Source: a virus. From it: DNA of 64,000 bases. The notes under the pieces were generated by a model. That model searched no databases. It saw only the letters and a program-made list of their open reading frames with translations, and was not told where the DNA came from. The DNA is taken from positions 17,219 to 81,218 of IMG/VR virus record IMGVR_UViG_3300042485_001041; one strand, written 5' to 3'. The position numbers and the translations under genes are program-made. Positions 57,264 through 64,000 of the stretch are shown piece after piece. Positions within the stretch are counted from its first letter, which is position 1, and each line of letters begins with the position of its first letter.

Positions 57264-60200
57264 GTGGCCCGTAAGTTTTTAACCCCAATTGATTTAGGCA
57301 AACTTGAACTTCAAAATGCCCGTATTCAGAATCTCGCTACAGTCAGTAAGCCAGCCAACCCAGTCGAAGGTCAGATTTACTATGACACTGACGATAAGGT
57401 TGTAAAGACATGGAACGGCACTGCGTGGATTAACGCAAGCCAAGGAACCCAAGGAACTACTGGTGCACAGGGTACGCAGGGTACTGCTGGTGCACAGGGT
57501 CTTGATGGCTCTAACGGTACGCAAGGTACCGAAGGAACGCAGGGCACCGAAGGTGCTCAAGGCACTGTTGGTTCTCAGGGAACTGAAGGAGCGCAAGGTA
57601 CAGACGGTGCTCAAGGTCTTGATGGTTCTAACGGAACTCAAGGTACTGAAGGTGCTCAAGGCACCGAAGGTACACAGGGTACAGAGGGTGCTCAAGGCAT
57701 TGAAGGCGCACAAGGCATTGAAGGCGCACAAGGTATTGAGGGTGCACAAGGTATTGAGGGTGCACAAGGTATTGAGGGTGCACAAGGTTTAGAAGGATCG
57801 CAAGGTCTACAAGGTGCTGAAGGTAACTTCGGTGGTATCACAGTTGTTTACAACTACGATGATACTACAACAGTCGCAGACCCAGGCGACAACAATGCTC
57901 GTTTTAACAATGCTAACCCAACTCTAGTTTCACACCTTGCACTGGACGACAATCCTGCTGATGGTAACTATGACGTCTCTAACTTCTTAACAACTATTGA
58001 TGATTCAACATCTACCATCAAGGGTCACGTAAAGGTTTCTAGAAAATTTGATACTGCTACTTTTGCCCTTTACACAATTTCTGGTGTTACAGATAGCACT
58101 GGTTGGTTTGATGTAGAAGTTGCTTACGTATCTGGTCAAGGAGCATTTACTGACGGAGAAGAAATTCTCTTTACATTTGCTCGTACAGGTGATGTTGGTG
58201 CTCAAGGTACACAGGGTACTGTTGGTGCACAAGGAACTGAAGGCTCTACAGGAGCGCAGGGTACAGACGGCTCTACTGGTGCTCAGGGAACTACAGGAGC
58301 GCAAGGTACTGTTGGTTCACAAGGAACTACAGGAGCCCAAGGTACTGAAGGTACAGATGCACTTTGGAACTTTACTGGCGCTTATAGTGGTGGTGCCTCC
58401 TACGCAGTTGGCGACGTAGCAACTTACGAAGGACAGACTTGGTACCGTGTAGGTGCTAATGGTGGTAACACTGGAGACACTCCTTCACCTGGATTCTGGA
58501 CATTAATTGCAGCACAAGGTTCTCAAGGCACGACTGGTTCTCAAGGAACTGAAGGTACGCAAGGTACTGAAGGAGCCCAAGGCACAGAAGGTGCACAGGG
58601 AACTCAAGGAACTGATGGAACTCAAGGAGTCCAAGGATCTGAAGGAACTCAGGGCACACAGGGAACTGAAGGTACTCAAGGCGTACAAGGCTCTGAAGGT
58701 ACACAGGGAACTCAGGGAGCAGAAGGCGCTCAAGGAACTCAAGGTACTGAGGGAGCGCAAGGTACTGAAGGTACCCAAGGTGCTGTTGGTGCTGAAGGTT
58801 CATTCGGCGGTGTAACTGTTGAGTACGTATTCAGTACTAACACTGCAATGGCTGACCCAGGACAAGGGTTCATTCGCCTAAACGATGCCTCTAACAACGG
58901 TGCAACAGCCTTTGCTATTGACACACACGATGTTGATAACACAAACATTGCTTCTTATCTTCAAACTATTGATGACTCTACCTCAACCATTAAGGGTCAC
59001 TTAAAGATATCTCGTAAGTTTGACCCATCTGTCTTTACTCTTTACGCAATTAACTCAATGGTTAATCAATCTGGATGGTTTGAACTAAACATTACAGAAC
59101 TATCTTTCGGTGGAGTTATAGGTAATAACGATGAAGTATTAATTACTTTTGCTCGTACTGGTGACATCGGTGCTCAAGGAACCCAAGGTACTGAAGGTAC
59201 TCAAGGCGTTCAAGGTACTGTAGGTTCACAAGGTACTCAAGGAACACTCGGAGCCCAAGGAACTCAAGGCACCGAAGGTGCTCAGGGTATCGAAGGCGTA
59301 CAGGGTGTACAAGGATCTGAGGGTACGCAAGGCGTACAGGGATCTGAAGGTACACAGGGTACTGAAGGATCTCAAGGTACAGAGGGTGCTCAAGGAACAC
59401 TAGGAGCAACTGGAACTGGTTTTGTTTACTTAGGTAACTACATAAGTGGAAACGGCTACAGCAGCGGAATTGCTGTTGTATCTGGCTCTGACGGAAACCT
59501 ATACATCGCAACTTCAAACGGCGAACTAGGTGATCCAGTTAGCACCCCTGCTGATTGGGACCTCTACTTACCTAAAGGTATCCAAGGAACAGTTGGTTCA
59601 CAAGGTACTGAAGGAACTCAAGGTATCGAAGGCGCACAGGGCACTGAGGGAACTCAAGGAACTGTTGGTTCTCAAGGTACTGAGGGAACTCAAGGAACCG
59701 AAGGATCTCAAGGTACTGAAGGATCTCAGGGAACTGAAGGCGCTCAAGGTATCGAAGGTGCTCAAGGTACTGAGGGACACTCAGACCGCTACAAGACAAC
59801 TTCTTCAACCTCACGTGCAATTGCGGTAGCAAACAACGTAAGTTTTGTATTAGCAGATGCTGATCTCTCATACTCAGTAGGTCAGGACGTAGTAGTTGCT
59901 TACGATGTAAACAACAACATGTCTGCAACTGTAGTAAGTTACACAGCAGGAACTAACACACTCGTTGTAGACGTCAATGACGTTATAGGTTCAGGAACAT
60001 TTGCTTCTTGGTCAATCAACCTAGATGGTGCTACTGGTGTACAAGGTACAACTGGTGCCCAAGGCGTACAAGGTACTGTAGGAGCCCAAGGTACTGTCGG
60101 AACTCAAGGTACTGTAGGAGCCCAAGGAACTGAGGGTGCACAGGGTACTGAAGGTACACAGGGAACCCTTGGTGCTCAAGGAACCGAAGGTGCTCAAGGT

Positions 60201-60452
60201 ACCTCTGGTCAACTTGGAACTTACGCAACAACTATTACTGGAACTTCTACAGACGGTGGAGCAACTGGAACTACACAGTTCACAGTCACACACGCTCTTG
60301 GAACTACAGACATCATGGTTACAGTCTGGGACACCACATCAAAGGCCGAAGTTGTAACTGACGTTGTGTACGTAACAACATCTACAGTCACAGTCGGATT
60401 TGCAGTAGCCCCAGTTACAACTCAGGCATACAGAGTAGTAGTCAAGGCTTAA
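57264..60452 (+). CDS. Large collagen-like fibre protein
   Basis: 1062 residues. About six G-x-y blocks (mostly G-T-Q, G-A-Q, G-T-E, almost no Pro) alternate with beta domains: two copies of a roughly 120-residue domain (FGGITVVYNY... and FGGVTVEYVF..., each with TIDDSTSTIKGH and ending FARTGD), a carbohydrate-binding-like module (YAVGDVATYEGQTWYR), and a C-terminal beta domain. It should trimerise into a long fibre for host contact. A third copy of the repeated domain is in the protein at 60719-63754. Confidence 0.82.
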   Translation: MARKFLTPIDLGKLELQNARIQNLATVSKPANPVEGQIYYDTDDKVVKTWNGTAWINASQGTQGTTGAQGTQGTAGAQGLDGSNGTQGTEGTQGTEGAQGTVGSQGTEGAQGTDGAQGLDGSNGTQGTEGAQGTEGTQGTEGAQGIEGAQGIEGAQGIEGAQGIEGAQGIEGAQGLEGSQGLQGAEGNFGGITVVYNYDDTTTVADPGDNNARFNNANPTLVSHLALDDNPADGNYDVSNFLTTIDDSTSTIKGHVKVSRKFDTATFALYTISGVTDSTGWFDVEVAYVSGQGAFTDGEEILFTFARTGDVGAQGTQGTVGAQGTEGSTGAQGTDGSTGAQGTTGAQGTVGSQGTTGAQGTEGTDALWNFTGAYSGGASYAVGDVATYEGQTWYRVGANGGNTGDTPSPGFWTLIAAQGSQGTTGSQGTEGTQGTEGAQGTEGAQGTQGTDGTQGVQGSEGTQGTQGTEGTQGVQGSEGTQGTQGAEGAQGTQGTEGAQGTEGTQGAVGAEGSFGGVTVEYVFSTNTAMADPGQGFIRLNDASNNGATAFAIDTHDVDNTNIASYLQTIDDSTSTIKGHLKISRKFDPSVFTLYAINSMVNQSGWFELNITELSFGGVIGNNDEVLITFARTGDIGAQGTQGTEGTQGVQGTVGSQGTQGTLGAQGTQGTEGAQGIEGVQGVQGSEGTQGVQGSEGTQGTEGSQGTEGAQGTLGATGTGFVYLGNYISGNGYSSGIAVVSGSDGNLYIATSNGELGDPVSTPADWDLYLPKGIQGTVGSQGTEGTQGIEGAQGTEGTQGTVGSQGTEGTQGTEGSQGTEGSQGTEGAQGIEGAQGTEGHSDRYKTTSSTSRAIAVANNVSFVLADADLSYSVGQDVVVAYDVNNNMSATVVSYTAGTNTLVVDVNDVIGSGTFASWSINLDGATGVQGTTGAQGVQGTVGAQGTVGTQGTVGAQGTEGAQGTEGTQGTLGAQGTEGAQGTSGQLGTYATTITGTSTDGGATGTTQFTVTHALGTTDIMVTVWDTTSKAEVVTDVVYVTTSTVTVGFAVAPVTTQAYRVVVKA
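57436..57827 (+). repeat. Collagen-like coding repeat block
   Basis: Nine-base units encoding G-x-y with GGTACTCAA-type codons repeat about 43 times here. Similar blocks lie at about 58195-58350, 58513-58800, 59167-59410, 59575-59775, 60037-60205, 61060-61335 and 61707-61990. The repeats keep other frames open, giving spurious reading frames on both strands. Confidence 0.85.
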
Positions 60453-60455
60453 TAT

Positions 60456-60719
60456 ATGAGCAGAAAAGCACTCGTCCCTATCAACGTACTGTCCAGTGGT
60501 GTACAGCCAACTGGACGGTACGATGGTGACGTCTACTTTAATTCTCTTAGCCAAAGTTTCTTTGTTTATAACGGAGTTACTTGGTTAGAATTTTTGCCGA
60601 ATATTCAACCAGTAACAGAAGACGGTGGCGTTGTAGGTTCTGCACAGACAAGTGATCTTGACGGTGGAGCACCAGCAACAACTGACTTTGAAACAATCTT
60701 CGATGGAGGAAACGCTTAA
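60456..60719 (+). CDS. Small fibre-associated protein
   Basis: 87 residues. VQPTGRYDGDVYFNSLSQSFFVYNGVTWLEFLP resembles the start of the large fibre (GQIYYDTDDKVVKTWNGTAWI), a short beta module used in phage tail fibres. Acidic, Gly-rich end. Overlaps the next start (TAATG). Confidence 0.68.
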   Translation: MSRKALVPINVLSSGVQPTGRYDGDVYFNSLSQSFFVYNGVTWLEFLPNIQPVTEDGGVVGSAQTSDLDGGAPATTDFETIFDGGNA

Positions 60720-63700
60720 TGGCAATTAGAATCCAAGTACGCCGTGGAACTTCTACTCAATGGAGCACTTCTGACCCAGTCTTAGCCGCTGGTGAGATTG
60801 GCTTTGAGACCAACACTGGCAAGTTTAAAGTCGGTATAGGTGGCACTACTGTGTGGGGCGATCTTCCATACTTCTTAGATGCTGACGATGTTGCTAGTGC
60901 TATCTCTTCCGCAGCGTTAGATACCACCGATGATCTTACAGAGGGTACAACTAACCTTTACCATTCTGTACAACACACTTACGAGGCACTAACAAGTGGA
61001 ACTCGTAGCAACATCACCTTTGCTCTTCAAGGTGGAGTAATTGATGTATCTGTTCCTACAGTTCAAGGTACTCAAGGAACCATTGGTGCACAGGGTGTAC
61101 AAGGGCCTCAAGGTGTACAGGGAGTCCAGGGCGTACAAGGTCTACAAGGCACACAAGGTACAGACGGTACCCAAGGCGCTACTGGAACTCAAGGTACACA
61201 AGGAACCCAAGGCACACAGGGTACCCAAGGTACTCAAGGTACTCAGGGTATTGAAGGAACTCAGGGCACCCAAGGAACTCAAGGAACTCAGGGCACCCAA
61301 GGAACTCAAGGTGTTCTAGGCGTACAAGGTGCGGCTGGTAACTTTGGTGGCGCTACTTTTGATTACACATTTAGCACAACGACAACTGAGGCTGACCCAG
61401 GCGCTGGAAATGTTCGCTTTAATGCATCTCCTACAACAGCAACTGCTATGTATATCGATGCAAGTGACGACGCTGCAACAGACCTCTCAACATTCTTAAA
61501 CACAATCGATGACTCGACATCAACTATCAGAGGTCACTTCCGTATCTCAAAGAAGTTTGATGACAGCATCTTTAAACTTTACACAATTGGTTCTCTTACA
61601 GATAACACAGGCTGGTTTACAGTTAACTGTTCTTATGTATCTGGTAACGGAACACTGTCTAACTCAGACGATGTACTTGTAACGTTTGCTCGCACTGGTG
61701 ATAAGGGTGATACTGGAACTCAAGGTACACAGGGTGTACAAGGAGTTCAAGGTACAGAAGGTGCTCAAGGAACACAGGGAACCCAAGGAGTTCAAGGTGT
61801 TCAGGGTGTTCAGGGTGTTCAAGGTGCACAAGGTTTACAAGGGCCTCAAGGCGTACAAGGAGTTCAGGGCGTTCAAGGCACACAGGGAACTGAAGGTACA
61901 CAAGGAGTTCAGGGTACTGAAGGAACTCAGGGAACTCAAGGAGCAGAAGGTGCTCAAGGAACTCAGGGTACTGTTGGTGCACAAGGTGTTTCAGGCCTAA
62001 CAGGATACACCGCGCCAACACTAGGTAGCACTTCTATTGCCTCTGGCTCTACAACTGCCTCAGTATCTGACCTAACTCTTATTAATGGTGATATTCAGAA
62101 TTATACTTTTGGACTTATTGCTGTAAGTAGTTGGGGAATTTCATATTCTGGTACTGCTTCTACAGAGAGCATGGACTGGACCATGCCACTTGAAGACGTT
62201 TCTCTTGCGTCAGTTGCTTTCGGTAACAATACATGGGTGGCTGTTCCTACCTCTGGAAACATTGCTCGGTACTCAACTGATGGTGTTACATGGAAAACAT
62301 CAACACTACCTGCCTCTAAATCATGGCAATCTATTGTTTTTACTGCCAACGCATTTGTTGCAATTGATAGCGCAGCGTCTGCTTACTCTGTTAGGTCATC
62401 TGATGGCATTACCTGGACTGTTAACGCAACTGTAACTGCAGGTGCAATAAATGGCACTGGTGGTGGATTAGTTTATGGCACAAATGGCGTTATAGCATTT
62501 AGAACCCCAGGAAATGGCTCCCGCTCAACTAACAACGGTATTACTTGGACTTCTACTACTATTCCTGCAACTGGTGGCCCAAACTATGTTTCAGCCGCTT
62601 ATGGTGCTGGTAAATATGTTGTTATTGCTGGCGGTACTTCCACAAACAAAACTGCTTATTCAAGCAATGGAACCTCATGGACAGCGGGTACTCTGCCGAC
62701 TTCTGCAAACTGGTCAGCCATTACTTTCGGCAATGGTAAGTTTGTTGCTGTAGCAAAAGATAGCAACATTGCGGCTTACTCAACAGACGGTATTAACTGG
62801 ACATCTTCAACAATTTCGCGTTCAAGTGATTGGGTTGAAATTACTTATGGCGATGGTAAGTACGTAGTAGTTGGAAGTACAAGTCAAAGAATTGCTACAT
62901 CTACAGATGGCATTTCATGGTCTGACGGATACTTTAATACTAGCGGCAATGTCTACGGTATAATTTATGGTCTTGGCACACCTGCTTCAGGTACTGCAGG
63001 ACAAGTTCTTTCATCTAGTGGCTCTGCTCTAACTTGGAAAAACACAAAACTTTACACAGAAGTCTTTACTGTTAACGAAAGTGCCGCTAGTTTTGATTAT
63101 TACAACAGTACAGAATGGGTTTGTCCAGCGGGAGTTACTCAAATACATGCTCACCTTATTGGTGGTGGCGGTTCCTCTGGTGCGGTTACTACGACAGTTT
63201 TCTCTGGTGGCGGCAGCGCAAGTAACACAAATGGACCTACTGACTCTGGTGGTTTTTCTAGCATTTACGACGTAAGTGCTGATGCCTACCTTGCTCAAGC
63301 AGCGGGTGGAACTGCAGGGTACTCTGCTGGAGTTTCTAGCGGCACCGAGCCAAGCGGCACTGGTGACTACAGTGTGTCTAGTTACAGTTCTTCTACTAAT
63401 CAGTATCTGAACACAAGCCTTACTTCACAAAACGATAGACCTTATGGTTCTGGCGGTTGCGATAATGTTGGAACCATAGGCATGTCTTGGACGATGACAG
63501 ACTCTACTGACGATTTTACTTTACCAGTTGCTAGATATGTAGCCAACACTGGTGGAGGAAACCCAGGAAAAGAATTATTCATTACCTTAGCCGTAGTTCC
63601 TGGACAATCTTACTACATGGCGGGCGGTTTCGGTGGTGGTCATGCTTACTGGAGTGGCGGCATGCCTGGTAGTGGAACTCTCATTAAAAATGCCGATTCT

Positions 63701-63754
63701 CCACAATATGGCACTATGGGTGCCGTCATAATTCGTTATGTAAAGAATGATTAA
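60719..63754 (+). CDS. Large collagen-like tail fibre with beta-propeller-like region
   Basis: 1011 residues. Starts with the phage hyaluronidase/fibre N-domain (IRIQVRRGTSTQWSTSDPVLAAGEIGFETNTGKFKVG), then G-x-y blocks and one copy of the FGG...TIDDSTST...FARTGD domain. Residues about 480-745 hold repeated YSTDGxxW motifs (sialidase/Asp-box-like propeller blades). A Gly-rich C-terminus follows (HLIGGGGSSG). The propeller and end are likely receptor-binding. Confidence 0.82.
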   Translation: MAIRIQVRRGTSTQWSTSDPVLAAGEIGFETNTGKFKVGIGGTTVWGDLPYFLDADDVASAISSAALDTTDDLTEGTTNLYHSVQHTYEALTSGTRSNITFALQGGVIDVSVPTVQGTQGTIGAQGVQGPQGVQGVQGVQGLQGTQGTDGTQGATGTQGTQGTQGTQGTQGTQGTQGIEGTQGTQGTQGTQGTQGTQGVLGVQGAAGNFGGATFDYTFSTTTTEADPGAGNVRFNASPTTATAMYIDASDDAATDLSTFLNTIDDSTSTIRGHFRISKKFDDSIFKLYTIGSLTDNTGWFTVNCSYVSGNGTLSNSDDVLVTFARTGDKGDTGTQGTQGVQGVQGTEGAQGTQGTQGVQGVQGVQGVQGAQGLQGPQGVQGVQGVQGTQGTEGTQGVQGTEGTQGTQGAEGAQGTQGTVGAQGVSGLTGYTAPTLGSTSIASGSTTASVSDLTLINGDIQNYTFGLIAVSSWGISYSGTASTESMDWTMPLEDVSLASVAFGNNTWVAVPTSGNIARYSTDGVTWKTSTLPASKSWQSIVFTANAFVAIDSAASAYSVRSSDGITWTVNATVTAGAINGTGGGLVYGTNGVIAFRTPGNGSRSTNNGITWTSTTIPATGGPNYVSAAYGAGKYVVIAGGTSTNKTAYSSNGTSWTAGTLPTSANWSAITFGNGKFVAVAKDSNIAAYSTDGINWTSSTISRSSDWVEITYGDGKYVVVGSTSQRIATSTDGISWSDGYFNTSGNVYGIIYGLGTPASGTAGQVLSSSGSALTWKNTKLYTEVFTVNESAASFDYYNSTEWVCPAGVTQIHAHLIGGGGSSGAVTTTVFSGGGSASNTNGPTDSGGFSSIYDVSADAYLAQAAGGTAGYSAGVSSGTEPSGTGDYSVSSYSSSTNQYLNTSLTSQNDRPYGSGGCDNVGTIGMSWTMTDSTDDFTLPVARYVANTGGGNPGKELFITLAVVPGQSYYMAGGFGGGHAYWSGGMPGSGTLIKNADSPQYGTMGAVIIRYVKND

Positions 63755-63763
63755 GGAGAGAAA

Positions 63764-64000
63764 ATGAATTACTCTTACGAGATAAATGAACATACTGCAG
63801 CAACAGTTATGTACGGCACTGAAACTCAAAAAGGCACCGTTACAAAACATAATGTGGGATGGACACTGGAAGAAGCAAAAGCCTGGGCGCTAGAGACTAT
63901 CCAGTTAATAAAAGACAATGATGGTGTTTACCCAACTACACCACCTACACCTACAGTTGTTACTCCTCCTGCTGTAGTTTACAGTGAAGAGAACTTGTAA
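63764..64000 (+). CDS. Small protein after tail fibre
   Basis: 78 residues, complete, the stop being the last three bases. Beta/alpha start (VMYGTETQKGTVTKHNVGWTLEEAKAWALETI) and Pro/Thr-rich tail. AAGGAGAGAAA precedes ATG. Could be a fibre chaperone or assembly protein by position; unproven. Confidence 0.65.
   Translation: MNYSYEINEHTAATVMYGTETQKGTVTKHNVGWTLEEAKAWALETIQLIKDNDGVYPTTPPTPTVVTPPAVVYSEENL

Noticed and set aside
57436-61990. CRISPR-like regular repeats
   Set aside because: The repeats are contiguous coding units without spacers; no cas genes other than a Cas4-like nuclease typical of phage recombination modules.
57294-62000. Many long open frames on both strands across the fibre genes, such as 57463-57792 (+) and 57294-57785 (-)
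   Set aside because: The nine-base collagen-like repeat leaves all frames open; products are low-complexity Leu/Lys/His or Cys/Ser/Thr strings, with no ribosome sites.

Overview
This window is part of the genome of a tailed, probably temperate bacteriophage of an actinobacterium. The phage assignment rests on the terminase large subunit, portal, scaffold, N4-gp56-type major capsid protein and collagen-like tail fibres between 48.8 and 63.8 kb, and on an endolysin and holin candidates between 38 and 46 kb. The actinobacterial host is suggested by two WhiB regulators, a DUF7455-type zinc ribbon, a DUF2746-type membrane protein and an actinophage-style integrase. The low GC content and A/T-rich codon use would fit a low-GC freshwater actinobacterium; that is inference. 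The tyrosine integrase plus an excisionase-like protein argue for lysogeny.

Layout. (1) 1-16.4 kb, rightward: the RecA C-terminus, a Holliday-junction resolvase, WhiB, a Cas4/RecB-like nuclease, a secreted subtilase, dNMP kinase, a RuvC-like resolvase and SpoVS. About 15 tiny hypothetical genes follow, then a nucleotidyltransferase, ART-like and ParB-like proteins, and an adenosylcobalamin-dependent ribonucleotide reductase (nrdJ) closed by a terminator. (2) 16.5-29.3 kb, leftward: a lysozyme-like protein, integrase, excisionase candidate, a DNA-repair glycosylase-like protein, a second WhiB, HNH, a CobT-like VWA protein with a CobS/MoxR-like AAA+ ATPase, and many small genes. At least three long-stemmed intergenic inverted repeats here could encode structured RNAs. 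(3) 29.3-30.8 kb: a mostly non-coding divergent region with AT-rich DNA and short direct repeats, a candidate origin or control region. (4) 30.8-38.1 kb, rightward: a tightly coupled operon of small ART-like, ParB-like, GNAT, HNH and PD-(D/E)XK proteins. (5) 38.1-46.9 kb: endolysin, HslV/proteasome-like protein, holin candidates, a 996-residue secreted PA14/Fn3/coiled-coil protein and small zinc ribbons. (6) 46.9-64 kb: head and fibre genes.

The most unusual signal is a short N-terminal motif, (N/D/H)-L-S-x-x-Q-(F/W), on at least 14 otherwise unrelated small proteins. Several of them carry ART-like, ParB-like or GNAT domains. I propose it as a targeting tag, for example for packaging into the head and injection like T4 Alt and the internal proteins. 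This is a hypothesis from the sequence, not an established function.

Other points worth attention are a 16-bp operator-like palindrome GTTACT-N4-AGTAAC at two sites near int/xis and one 20 kb away, a zinc-knuckle insertion inside the integrase catalytic domain, and the co-occurrence of CobS/CobT-like proteins with a B12-dependent reductase.
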